Part shown: positions 22,753 through 33,729 of the stretch, piece after piece
Position numbering within the stretch: position 1 is the stretch's first letter
Layout of the letters: every line of letters begins with the position of its first letter
NCBI GenBank assembly: GCA_947086415.1
Contig: OX352307.1
Location: 20,721,493-20,785,492, forward strand
Direction: 5' to 3'
DNA length: 64,000 nucleotides
From: Pammene aurita
Lineage: Eukaryota; Arthropoda; Insecta; Lepidoptera; Tortricidae
Notes under the pieces: generated by a model
Seen by the model: the letters and a program-made list of their open reading frames with translations, nothing else
What the model was told of the DNA's origin: nothing
Database searches by the model: none
Program-made: the position numbers and the translations under genes

Positions 22753-23700
22753 ACAGTTTGTTTAAGATAAACGGTTCATTCACTCTGTTAGTGCGTCAAT
22801 TTAAGCTTAACACGTTATGTATACGAAACATATTGTAGGTAGGTCAGTTATTACTGACGCATTAGTTTTTACTGTAATGTCATGTAAATATGTTTGTTTG
22901 ATTTATTTTATTTATTTATCGTATTGCTGCATGTCACTGGATATAGATAGGCATTTCCTATCTGGGGTAGTAGTAGTGGGAAAGCAGATGATGAAGAAAA
23001 TCCAGTGAGTGCTGCGAGGTCCAGATGGGACAGTGCAGCTGCCAACTTTGTTACTCTTTTAGCACCACCCAGGGATCACGTGTAGGGTTGTCTAAGGTGT
23101 TTCCTACGGACGCATAGTAACATTGATCCTCAATTTGTTTGTTTGATAATTTGTTATCAATTTGAAAAAATTAAATTCGTGTATCTCCCATGGATTAAAT
23201 ATGAGGTCACAGTTTTAGAAATACTGATTTTATTCCCTTATTCACACCGCGTTGGGTTTGACCTTGCCCCACGCTGAAATGCATGGCGCGATCTTACGAA
23301 TTGGACAAAAATGCTTTAATTGGTCCGTTTCGCCCTGCGATCCGATTTACCTCTGTCTACCCTACTTACGTGTATCATCACATTATCATTGGGTTTAATC
23401 TTATTCAGATTCTGATTCACATATTCGTATGCTTAAATTATATTTGATACGTTTTCACTCGCTCGCATCAGTAGGGAGCGCGATGCTCTTCTCTTGATAA
23501 TTTACTTGAACGTCTATATGATATGAGTTGATTGAGAATGTGAAGCGTGGGTAAACCCTAATGAACAGTAATTCGATTATTCCGTCCACAGTGGACACAC
23601 ATGTCCAAACATGTCCACAACTGCAAATTGCATGCAGCGGTATAGTGGTAATTTTTTAAGATGCCGGAATCTTATTAAGGAGTTCTGCTGACAATTCCGA
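22753..23700. other. Gene-free stretch
   Basis: Nothing recognised except short AT-rich sequence and a palindromic tccacagtggacac / catgtccaaacatgtcc block at about 23585-23622. Confidence 0.4.
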
Positions 23701-23719
23701 CATCTTCAAAAAATCGTAG

Positions 23720-23806
23720 TATAAATATGAAGACGATTGACTGCAGATTCAGTGCCGCAATCGAATTGAAATTGAAGAAAAGTGCTTATTTCACTATTTA
23801 AATAAA
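23720..23806 (+). promoter_or_regulatory. TATA box + initiator + AATAAA cluster
   Basis: TATAAATA at 23720-23727 is followed by an arthropod initiator TCAGT at 23749-23753, placing the start nucleotide 31 bp downstream of the TATA box, the classical spacing. AATAAA follows at 23801. TATA, start site and poly-A signal within 90 bp is the layout of a retrotransposon LTR, so this may be a solo LTR rather than a gene promoter. No ORF follows. Confidence 0.4.
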
Positions 23807-24215
23807 CGGGTTTAGTCGTGTATACTTTTTTCCATCATTTCGCCTAAGGTTTCGAACGTAACGATACGATATTTAATTCAGGAATTGCATGAATATCTTC
23901 TAGCCGAGAGGATTTTCTTGAACTATCCGCACTAAGTAAATGGTACCTCTTGATGTACACTGTCACATATTATTTCATGTGATTAACATACATGGCTGTG
24001 CATCGCTATAAAACTGTACGTGCCATATTGTTTTGGTTTACTGACTATTCATACGCATAGATCCTGCCTTAAGATATTTCTTGGGACGCTTATCGTATTA
24101 GCCATAAAAACGTGTGCGCATCAACACCCCTGCTTACTAGATCAGATAGGTTATCTTTGCGGATATACTATTTGTAAGAGCATGATGTCTAGTATCTAAA
24201 GCGAAACGTACACTT

Positions 24216-24380
24216 AGTGGAATTCAGCCCAGATCTCAGTGAAATTCAGTCAACCATGAACCATAAACAATATCCACCCATGCGCGGAAAATTCTGTGGG
24301 TTCTGGTTTTTTGCTTGGACCTATAATGAATATTGTGTAAGTTTGGATGAATGCCGCTGAGATCTGGGCTGAATTCCACT
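24216..24380. mobile_element. Small MITE, 24-bp perfect TIR
   Basis: AGTGGAATTCAGCCCAGATC followed by TCAG at the left is exactly inverted at the right. The element is 165 bp. I see no clear target duplication. Confidence 0.75.
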
Positions 24381-24389
24381 GTTTGTTGC

Positions 24390-26240
24390 GTCTTAATTAA
24401 ACATTTCGTATTTTCTATTAACCAGTAACTGAGTGAACCACTTCGCTTTATATTAGCATTTGAAATTCAACTCTCTGGGTACTCAACTACTACAGTACTA
24501 CTATAAATAGTAGCCGGATTATACACTAAAAGCGATTTCAAATGCATACTAACCGAATCTGTAAAAGTTAGATGTTACCATTAAAATATTCTACTTGCCC
24601 CTGACTTGATTTAAGTTATCATAATTGATAACACTGCAGCACTGCGCAGAATTAATTTTTTTATCAGCGGCAATCGTGTCGCACCCTTATCAATACTTAT
24701 ATCGTTCCTTATGCAAATAGCGATAACCCCTTTACCATCTCACAGCATTAGTGTGAAAGATACAGGCACATAGTACCGGTGTAAGCGTCGCCAAGAATGC
24801 TTGGACGCCTCTATCTACAAGTAACACTTAAGGTTCAGGATTGTATTCAGTGTTAAGCTGTATGAAAGTACAAGTTACACTTGCGTTAAGGATTGTACTC
24901 AAGTGTTAAGTCGTATGAAAATATAAGCTACGTTTATGTTTAAAACATTCAGTGCCCAAAGTGTGCGGTTTAAATTTGTGGCATATTTTAACTAAGGAGT
25001 TAAGGAGTGACTGCGTGTTAAATCCTTTTAGTCTAATTGGAAAATCTTTCGATGTAAATCTCGTCTACTTTGAGGATTTTATCATACATTAATGTTATTT
25101 AAATCCAATCAAAAAAAGATCATGCCATGACTGGAAGGAATAAACAGTACGATAAACTTAGGGAAAGTTAATCCTTTCCTACCTTTGAATTGAATTGAAA
25201 CGTTAGATAGTAGGTACCTACCGAAACATTTTCAATCAACAACCAATAAATAAAACACGGCTAGAATACCTAAAAAGGTATCACAAAAAATCGTACGTAC
25301 TTACATACATACATACATACAACGCAACCGCGAATCCCTTTCGGCCTAGGGAACAATGAGTGAATGGAAATAATTGCGAATGATAAAGAACGAAGTAATT
25401 CAAGTGGAAGGGCCGGGAACGAATGGCGGTGCTAAATCAACCACTTGTGATTTATCGGGGAAATTCGGTGATGTCTCTATTTATCACCTACGTGGCTATT
25501 GGAAAAAATATGATCTTTATTGAAGGCCAAAGTTCGTTACGGGCGAAAGCTGTTTATTATAATATTCATATAGTATTCATAATATTCACACGGAAAGGCA
25601 AAAATTTTAACAGTATTGCGCTATTAAAGTTTGGGAAAATTCGATTAACCATACTGTTTTCGTAATTAGATAGTTTATGTGCGAAAAAATTTATTTGTTA
25701 TTATTTACATCTGTGATATAACAGAAGATGTTAGTATTAGATAGTTCAATGCAAGCTTTACATTTTGAAAGAAAAAACTGTCATTACCAAAAAAAAATGT
25801 CCAGACATACATATTCATTCCGTTTACCTTTTGAACATTAACCTCCTTATTTTTTTTTTTTTGCATATTTCTCTTTAAACTTTGTCTTCCGTTGATATCA
25901 GTATGTCTATGGCGTTATTATAGACGCTATTCAAGATTTCTTCAAGGGAGTTACTATATAAATTAAAAAATTAGGAAAACAGCTGAACCGATTTTGATAA
26001 AACATATCTAAGATGACTCGCTACGTAGCCTGCTTTCAAATAAAAAAACCCTCTCCATTTAAATCGGTTCAACCGTTTTAGCGCTTCGGTGCCAAAGACA
26101 TATCTACACAGATAGACACATATACATATGTAGCGGTAAAACTTACAAAACCCATCTTATTTTTGTATGGGAGGTTTAAAATCTATCTACTTATATTAAT
26201 TAGATCATGGACATGGATGTAAAATAACGAATATCTTTTT
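24390..26240. other. Gene-free stretch with minor repeats
   Basis: It holds a degenerate two-copy tandem repeat of about 63 bp (24818-24940: acttaaggttcaggattgta and its partner) and a (catA)n tract at about 25300-25320. From 25880 to 26240 lies the upstream part of the duplicated promoter/exon region described next. Confidence 0.45.
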
Positions 26241-26364
26241 CTTCTTTAACTCTAGCTAATGTCTTCCATGCAAATATCACAAACAATACAAATAGACAAT
26301 AGGGATGCGCAGGAGTTGAAGTGAGACTAATGATAAGGACAAGTGACAGTGATAATAGTGCATC

Positions 26365-26816
26365 ATGGAGATTCTACGGTTCGCGCTCGTGCCGCTCGCC
26401 CTCACCTTCGGGCTGACGTGTTTGAATGTCAAGAAGTGAGTTAATCATCCCACCGTCACTGGGGAAGGCAACCTTCAAAGGTTAGGCAAGTGGCGCCAGC
26501 ATGTTGTATGCCACTAGTATCTATGTAGAATCAGATATTATTACAGCGCTGCCCACAGTCATATATTTATGCTGGTGACTGTACCAGTGCCAGCAAAATA
26601 GAAACAAGAATTCGACACTATTGGTAGGACTGACAGTACACCTACGCTGGCGCACTCTGTTAAAACCTTCACCCGGCCAACCCCATTTCATATGGTCATG
26701 ACTTCATGATCGTCATCCGACATCCACTCATCTCATTATCAGTCTAATTAACTGATGACCCTTCTGTCCCCAGAATTACGGAACTATGTATATCCAGGAG
26801 GCGGCTCGTAAAGTAA
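26365..26816 (+). CDS. Candidate two-exon small secreted peptide
   Basis: Exon 1 (26365-26435) encodes MEILRFALVPLALTFGLTC and a few more residues: a good signal peptide with a Leu/Ala-rich core. It ends at a consensus donor (GTGAGT at 26436). A pyrimidine-rich acceptor (ctgtccccag) precedes exon 2 (26774-26816), which in frame gives a short basic tail with a Cys and an Arg-Arg-Arg cluster, then TAA; about 37 residues in all. The exon pairing is my inference. The same promoter and first exon occur again at 35540-35842, where the acceptor is lost. If exon 2 is wrong, this is the first exon of a longer secreted protein whose other exons I did not find. Confidence 0.3.
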
Positions 26817-26872
26817 AAACTTCTATAGGAATGATTCAGTGAATCAAGAAAATGCCTCGAAATTGACACAGG

Positions 26873-28553
26873 CAGCCCCAATGCAAAATATTAGTAGATC
26901 GTCTAGTCACACTTAAAAATACGATATTTTTTTAAAGACTGCTATTTCAATCCGGATTGACTTTGATGATTAAAGGAATACGCTACATACAAAGCCATTG
27001 AAAGTAGTTTAATGTTGCGTTGTACAAAGTGTAATAACGTTATTTAATTTAGAGTAATTGTATAGTAAAGTTAACATTAAGCAGGCAAAAAATTACGTCT
27101 AGTTCATATTTTAGGCAAAATAGGTCGTCTATATAAGATAAAAACTGTTTTTTAAGAAGTTTAATATTTAATTATATTTCAAATTGAATATAAAATATTC
27201 TCTGTCATCTAAAATGACAGATAACTATATAGAAACGCAATTGCAGTGCAAATTTTCATTACTTTATAATCATTATTCTATCGGGTTGGTGCGAGGTAAA
27301 CCTGTGACTGAAGAAGTGCAGAAAATTATAATTTCCTGTAACAATAACGGCAAATCTACTTACCAAATATTCAAGGAGATGTCGTTGCCACGATCTACAA
27401 TTCAAACGATTATCGAGCATCACCGAAAACATGGAACAATGTCCTGTTTAAAGAAATCTGGCCGTCGACGAATAACCTCCAAGGCAGAAAACAGGATGTT
27501 GAAGAAGATTATCAAGAAAAATCGTCGTGCAAGAGCAGGAGAACTTACCGTATTGTGGCGGGACGCTATTAAAAAAAACATTTCAGTCGATACCTGCAAG
27601 AGAGTAATGAAGAGAATGGGCTATAGTTTTTACACTGCTAAAGAGAAACCGTTATTTACTAAAAAACAGAAAACCAACAGATTGAAATTCGCTAATAAAT
27701 ACAAAAACTGGACTGTCAATCAGTGGCGAAAAATAATATGGAGTGATGAATCCAAATTTGAAGTCACATTTGGTCACGAACGAAGTAAAGTCATTCGGGA
27801 AAAAGGAGAGGCATTTCATAAAGACTGCCTCAAGCGAAAGGTGAAGTTTCCAGCATCTTTAATGATTTGGGGCTGTATGTCGGCACAGGGCGTGGGCCGT
27901 CTGCAATTTATAGATGGAACCGTCAATGCCGAGAAATACCAAAGCATCCTGCAAGAGAGTTTGCTGCCGTCTATACGGCAGTTAAAATATAAAAATGCAT
28001 TTACTTTTCAACAAGACGGTGCTGCTTGCCATACCGCGAAGACAACGATGGCGTGGCTGAAGTCCAAAAAAATCCCTACCATGCCATGGCCGTCCAGCAG
28101 CCCGGACTTGTCTCCCATAGAAACTTTGTGGTGGAAAATGAAAAAAAGGCTGCGAAAGGACCCTTCTAGATCTAAAGCTGATCTTAAGGAGAAACTTACC
28201 TGTGTCTGGAATGAAATAACCACCGAAGAGTGTAGAGAGTTGGTAGATTCAATACCGCTCAGGATCAAAGCCGCTTTGGATGCAAAAGGTGATACCACCA
28301 AGTGGTAGACGGTCTATTATGCATCGGCTAAACCGAAGACGAACTTTTTTGCGAATATCTCATTTGGCAAAACAATGTTTTTTTTTTATCACTGTGGAAA
28401 GTTGTTATTTTTTTCATTCGATACATAAAGTATTATTCATTTTCTATATTGTTTTTATATTACATGATCTTCTAAACATCGCTGTCATCCTGAATTTTTA
28501 GGTTAAAGTTAGGTTAGTACATTTTTTACCTGCTAGACGAACTTATTTGCATT
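26873..28553 (+). mobile_element. Tc1 element (DD34E)
   Basis: The terminal inverted repeats begin AGCCCCAATGCAAA (left) and GAGCCCCAATGCAAAT (right, reversed), each with a cgtctag motif shortly inside. The element is about 1.7 kb. TA target duplications are not obvious at these ends, so the exact borders are uncertain. Confidence 0.85.
27214..28308 (+). CDS. Tc1 family transposase, open reading frame
   Basis: A cut-and-paste DDE transposase of 364 residues if started at the first ATG (27214). Domains in order: paired-like helix-turn-helix (VTEEVQKIII...STYQIFKEM), a KSGRRR motif near residue 80, and the catalytic core with WSDESKF, QQDGAACHT and SPDLSPIE. The spacing of 34 residues between the second Asp and the Glu is the DD34E signature of Tc1. 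No stop or frameshift is seen. Family members usually start just before the RGKP motif; here that position reads Leu-Val, so the canonical Met seems lost and the upstream ATG would add about 25 residues. Whether it is active is unknown. Confidence 0.88.
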   Translation: MTDNYIETQLQCKFSLLYNHYSIGLVRGKPVTEEVQKIIISCNNNGKSTYQIFKEMSLPRSTIQTIIEHHRKHGTMSCLKKSGRRRITSKAENRMLKKIIKKNRRARAGELTVLWRDAIKKNISVDTCKRVMKRMGYSFYTAKEKPLFTKKQKTNRLKFANKYKNWTVNQWRKIIWSDESKFEVTFGHERSKVIREKGEAFHKDCLKRKVKFPASLMIWGCMSAQGVGRLQFIDGTVNAEKYQSILQESLLPSIRQLKYKNAFTFQQDGAACHTAKTTMAWLKSKKIPTMPWPSSSPDLSPIETLWWKMKKRLRKDPSRSKADLKEKLTCVWNEITTEECRELVDSIPLRIKAALDAKGDTTKW

Positions 28554-28554
28554 G

Positions 28555-29100
28555 GGGCTCGTCGTCGAACAAGACATGAATCTCCTAACTGCCCTGAAAA
28601 GCAAAGATTCCGACGAATTGAGACCGAAATCTTCGAAATCTTGAAGTCGGTTGAAAACTTAGGACGTCAACGTATTATGTACATACAACGTAATGTGTGA
28701 CCTACAGCAAAGACCTACAGTTACCCATGTCTTGACGTCGCCAAGCAAATATTTACTTTACGCATAACGCATTAATAGAGCAACTCTGTCTCATTAAGAA
28801 TCCACGCGTGCGCATATTAAACGAGTCTTTTATAGCGAATGCAAACTTGTAATAAATATTATAACCGCAACCGAAATAATCAGTTATAACCGGTTATTTT
28901 GTCATAATTCGAATAACCGGGTTCGGTTATTTTCGATCATTTATTTAATGCTATTTTTACCTAAATTTGAATCTTTTATGATTGTAAAATCCTACAAGAG
29001 AAAAAAGCATAAGTGTAAGAGCACTTCACATATTGTTGTACGTTCTAGGGTTCTTCGGTTTACGAGAAATTTTTGGTTTTAGCTACTCAGTATCACGGAC
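28555..29100. other. Gene-free, short repeat scraps
   Basis: It contains a scrap of the AACCGACTTC family end (about 28610-28655, ...tcttgaagtcggttgaaa) and a patch of ataaccggttat-like inverted motifs (28880-28940). Confidence 0.45.
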
Positions 29101-29106
29101 AGAATT

Positions 29107-29333
29107 ATAGCCACAGTCTAAGAACTTATTGAGGCTCTAAGTCATCGCGCCATCTGAACGAGACCAACCCAAAGTTTCTATAGTAATACCGTAATAATAG
29201 TAACGCTATTTATTACTAGATGAAGCTAAGGGGCAAAGAGAGCTCTGCCCTACATTATACGGCAGCTTTGGGTAGTCTCGTACAGATGGCGCTTCAGACT
29301 TGGAGCCCCAAAAAGTTCTTAGACTGTGGCTAT
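29107..29333. mobile_element. MITE, long TIR ATAGCCACAGTCTAAGAAC
   Basis: About 65 bp at the left (ATAGCCACAGTCTAAGAAC..., with gcgccatctgaacgagac) is inverted at the right with few mismatches, over a total of 227 bp. AT-rich flanks leave the target duplication unclear. Confidence 0.8.
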
Positions 29334-29559
29334 CTATACGAGTATACACGGTTTAACATGAGGAAACCGAATAATTTTAACAGCGCATTCCTGATCATAA
29401 TTGGAGTTTCATAGTTACTCCCAAGTAACACAGGAAGCATTATAACATATGAATAGTTAACTTATTTCGAACTTAAGGACCGTATACACTCTTATATACG
29501 TTCACCGAGCAACTTGTCGCGTTATATGATGCTTTGAGCTGTATAACGGTTGTATAATG

Positions 29560-30325
29560 GCATATCTAAATGCTTTTGTAAAGCCTTTAGCTTTAGTGCA
29601 GCAAACCACAACGCAACTGTACAGCTTTCGACTGTTTAAAAGCACTTAAGTGCTTTAGGTTCTATAATAGCATTATATAATGCTTTAGGTTGTATAATGG
29701 CATGTATAAAGGCTTTTTTAAAGCCTTTAGTTTTAGTGTAGCGAACCAAAATGCAACTGTACAGCTGAATGCTGTACAGTTGCGTTTTGGTTTACTACAC
29801 TAATGCTTCGGTGTGGTTTAGTGCCTTAGGTTCTACAATAGCATAAATAAATGCTTAATGCTGTTTATGAGCATGAATATTAGCCATAATAATGCCACGT
29901 AAATCCGGTATACAGCTTTCAGCTGTTTTTAGTGCTTTAGGTTCTACAATAGCATTTTATGATGCTTTACGCTGTATAACGGTTGTATAATGGCATATGT
30001 AAATGCTTTTCTTTAGCCATTAGTTTTAGTGCAGCGAACAACATGCAACTGTACAGCTGAATGCTGTACAGTAGCGTTTTGGTTTGCTACACTAATGCTT
30101 CGGCTTGGTTTAGTGCCTTAGGTTCTACAATAGCATAAATAAATGCTTAATGCTGTTTAAGAGCATGAATATTAGCCATTACAATGCCACGTAAATTCGC
30201 TATACAGCTTTCAGCTATTTTTAATGCCTTAGGGTGTACAATAGCATTTATAAGTAGGTAATACGTTCCTAATGCAGTACAATAGCAATAATATAAACCA
30301 TTATAAAGCCGAGTAATTCACTATA
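29560..30325. repeat. Degenerate tandem modules, about 290 bp
   Basis: The word ttaggttctacaatagcata starts near 29827 and 30119, about 292 bp apart, with intervening blocks repeated in the same order (gctgtttatgagcatgaata, catgaatattagccat). A third start is at about 30665, beyond the nested MITE. Each module includes a hairpin, GCAACTGTACAGC tgaat GCTGTACAGT. Confidence 0.75.
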
Positions 30326-30647
30326 AGGGGCTGTTCATAAATAACGTCATTTCAAATGGGGGGGGGGGGGTCTGGACATCGGATGATGGTAGCATGACGT
30401 AGGAGGGGGGGCGGTCATTCCGAAGATCACATCATCAATGTGTAAAAAAAGGAATGAAAGTCGTGCTTCTATAAACTTTTAATGCTATAAAATATTATCT
30501 ACTAAATAGTTTTTTATTTTACAATTAAGCTTAAAACGCATTTTTTTTAATGACGTCACTCTATTTGGCAGGGGGAGGGTTGGATAATTTTAGGGGAGGG
30601 GGGTAAAAATCATCAAAAATTGATGACGTAATTTATGAACAGCCCCT
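30326..30647. mobile_element. MITE, TIR AGGGGCTGTTCATAAAT
   Basis: AGGGGCTGTTCATAAATAAC and then GTCA at the left is inverted at the right with one mismatch. The flanking trinucleotide ATA is present on both sides (30323-30325, 30648-30650), a 3-bp duplication as in PIF/Harbinger-type elements. The interior has G-runs. Confidence 0.85.
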
Positions 30648-30783
30648 ATACCGCTTTTAGTGCCTTAGGTTCTACAATAGCATAAATAAATGCTTATTGT
30701 TGTTTAATAGCATATTTATTCACATGTAATGCTGTAGGCATAAATAAGGCATTTTTTAGGGTCACTGAGCTGCTATTGGACTA

Positions 30784-32423
30784 AGAGCTAGCCACGTCAG
30801 ATTATGACACAATAATGAGAGCAACAAAACCCGTCTGGTTAGATTGCTATACTATTCTTATTGCTAGATCCTGGCATCTGGCAGCTTTTAATGGGTGGAG
30901 GTCACAGTGACAGACTAGCAAAATGTTTTAATTGGAAAATAGTAATACCAAGCTAGGTAAAAATTGCCGAAGTTGTCTCAGTTATAAAGGACAGGGCCTA
31001 TATTTTAAGGGGCTCCCTGGCGCCAACGACCTTAGATCTGATTCCCTTAGTTTTCTAATGATTTATATAGCTTAACATATTATCAGTAACGGCTAGGCTT
31101 TAAACAATATAGTATCCTATATTTACTTCAATATTCATTGTCTTCGAGATATTTGACATCAAAGTCGAACCGGTTTAGGCTAAAAAAGTGGTTTTATGGT
31201 CATAAATTTTGTTTTAATTAGTTAAAAATTAAAATCTCTCTACAGTTTTTAGAGACATCAAAGAGGAACCCTAATATGTAGATAACGTATATGTAAGATT
31301 CTTTACACCATTCGAATATCGATAAAAGTGTGTTTTTAGACCATATTTTAAAAATATCATAAAAAAATAACGGCTCATTTATTTCAAGATCCGGCTCTAT
31401 AGAATGGAGATAAAAGATTCAAAAACCGATAGTCGTTTGCCTTATAATTCTATCTATAGTGAATATGTTGGAATATCGACTAAAAACTGGTCGAAAATCG
31501 ATAAAAAAAAATCTTAGACCAAAAATATTGTGTATTATTACAATACATCGGGGTTTTCGGTGCGGGAATGTTTGACATTAGCCAAAGAGTAGGCATTAAC
31601 TTAAAAAACAGAATGTACTCTGGCACGTTTCTACCTAATGAATAATTGATCGAAAAAATCATAGGTATATACAATTTATATGTAATAGCTGACTATTATG
31701 TATATATATTGTAGGTATATGTATATACCTATGATTTTTTCAAGTATTTTTTTATTAATTCATGTAATGACTGATCATTGTCAACCTCGTTAACCATGTT
31801 AATCAAATAGTTCATAAATATCGGACGTCAAGATTAATATTTGACACTTATTATACCGTGTCTTTGTCTTAGGTAGATCTAGTTAATAAATTTCGGATAT
31901 GCAATTGCATTTTTAAAATACTAAGTATATAATAGTCAATACAGACATGCCTCTAAGAAAAAAAGCTCGTATCATAGTGTGTAAGCTATTCACAGAGAGG
32001 TAGTTATTCATTAGGCATAATATGATATTTTCTCAGACTAACTCTCAACCTATCTGTTTATCTCTACTCTTTCTCAAATCGTTCCCGCACCGAAAACCCC
32101 GATGTATGATTATTACGGAAACAAAAACAGTAGGCGACAAACTATGAACTATATTTTATTATACATCGTTTGGCACTACTTTCTCCCAACATAAACTTTT
32201 GTATAATTTCTCTTAATATTGTATAGTATTTGTATAGTTTCTCATAATATTGCATCAAACCCAGATCTCTAGGATTTATTTTCTTGAAATGGTTTGCATT
32301 CTTTGACCTCCACCACTTTAAAGCTGCCAGATGTCCAGATCTAGAAATAAGCATAGTATACCAAACTGACTAGAGGGGTTTGGTTGCTCTCATTATTGTG
32401 TCATATCCGACGTGGCTAGCTCT
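30784..32423. mobile_element. TIR element, AGAGCTAGCCACGTC family
   Basis: The left AGAGCTAGCCACGTCAGAT is inverted at the right (one mismatch in this segment) and is followed inward by gacacaataatgagagcaac on both sides. It belongs to the same family as 541-1058. Length is 1640 bp, of which 567 bp is a nested hAT MITE. Confidence 0.85.
31542..32108. mobile_element. hAT MITE nested in TIR element
   Basis: The ends read AATACATCGGGGTTTTCGG (left) and CATACATCGGGGTTTTCGG (right, reversed), flanked by ATTATTAC on both sides (31534-31541, 32109-32116). The 8-mer again fits nTnnnnAn. The left terminal C seems mutated to A. Confidence 0.85.
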
Positions 32424-32929
32424 CCGTCTATATAGACCAACGCCATTTTGTAAATAATTTATAACCTAAAAAATAAAATATTGCGGACCTATTTATACAA
32501 AGAAAATACCTATATAATAATGAAATTACTTAATTGAAGACTGCTCAACCAACACTATTATGTTAATAATGCAAAACTCGTTCTATACGAGGATTACACA
32601 ATTGTTTTGTTTATTTGACGCATATCTTTTTATAATATTTTATAGCAAAACCACAATAAATCAAAGGCGCGTGAAAATTTTCAATGAAACTTATATACAC
32701 ATTTACAGTAAACTACATTGCGCAGTAATATTTGAAGGATATAATAACGTAAAAGAGTCAAAAACTTTTATAAATTTTGTTAGGATGCAAACAAATATGA
32801 CGTGTCATTCACTCAGTTTTTTGTACCGTCTTCGTCCATTTTATATTGCGAGACAAAGTAGTTAAATCACAACGTTCATTGTATTATAACATTTGTGGCG
32901 TCGGTGTTAGAGACGTTTTTGCATTGACG

Positions 32930-33125
32930 TAAGTTTTATTTTACTACACTCTTATGCTAGTATAATGCTTTTGTATTGCGATTGGCAAGTTAATCGAGAG
33001 TACTTATGCTTCTTTACTGCGATTAGCAAGTTTTTTGGCCGTATTAATGCTTCTTTAATGCAGTTGGTAACTTAATAGAGCGTACTAATGATTCTTTAAT
33101 GCGATTGACACTTTCCATGACAACG
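32930..33125. repeat. Degenerate tandem repeat, about 60 bp
   Basis: The words 'taatgcttctttaatgcgat' and 'ggcaagttaat' recur with substitutions three to four times. It is part of the right-hand modules of the composite at 29420-33330. Confidence 0.6.
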
Positions 33126-33551
33126 ATAATGCTAATAGCGCAGACATATTGCGCCTGTAATGCTATTAAATGACCTGTATAGGATCTCAAGCTGGGTAAT
33201 TCGTGCCCATTTAAGACCTATATCAGCACTATAAACGTTTATAATGCTACTATAAAACGAACTGAAAATGCTAAAAGCATACAGATATGCTGTAAGACGG
33301 CCATTATACTGCTTTGATGTGTTACTTGGGCTACCACTTAAATAAAAAAACACTTTTTAATGTGACTCAGTGCATAACGCTTTTTTGATGGCGATTTCAC
33401 CCTTTATGGGGTCTAGTCTAGACATTCTTGTTGACAGATATCAAAGTGCCAAGGAATACTTAAACTATTTTTTTCGAAGAAAATGTACTAATTTATTTTA
33501 ATCGACATCCTTATTAATAACATTTATGTTTTTATGTTCAAAAGCATTTAT

Positions 33552-33727
33552 TACCAGATACCATACATACACGGTATTTTAAAAATAGAAAAAAAAAGGT
33601 AAAAATATTTTTTTTGCGAAATCCAGAAAAGTTTATACGACATTTTAGTCTCCGGTTATGATCAGGAATACGCTGTTAAAATTATTCGGTTTCCTCATGT
33701 ACACCGTGTATGTATGGTATCTGGTAA
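33552..33727. mobile_element. MITE, 25-bp perfect TIR
   Basis: TTACCAGATACCATACATAC, continuing acggt, is perfectly inverted at the two ends over 176 bp. A related partial copy without the outer end is at about 29337-29408 (catgaggaaaccgaataatt shared). Confidence 0.85.
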
Positions 33728-33729
33728 TA

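Larger units (their letters stand above)
29420..33330. mobile_element. Large composite repeat bounded by CCCAAGTAACACA
   Basis: The left end (CCCAAGTAACACAggaagca) and the right end read in reverse (CCCAAGTAACACAtcaaagc) are inverted, and both continue into t-r-taa-gc motifs. The interior consists of degenerate modules with tttagtgc, ctgtacagt and aatgctt words. It has no ORF of note. Three other elements are nested in it: 30326-30647, 30784-32423 and, inside the latter, 31542-32108. I could not define a target duplication, so one single ancestral element is inferred, not proved. Confidence 0.5.

Noticed and set aside
28008..28301. 97-codon minus-strand ORF
   Set aside because: Antisense shadow of the Tc1 transposase.
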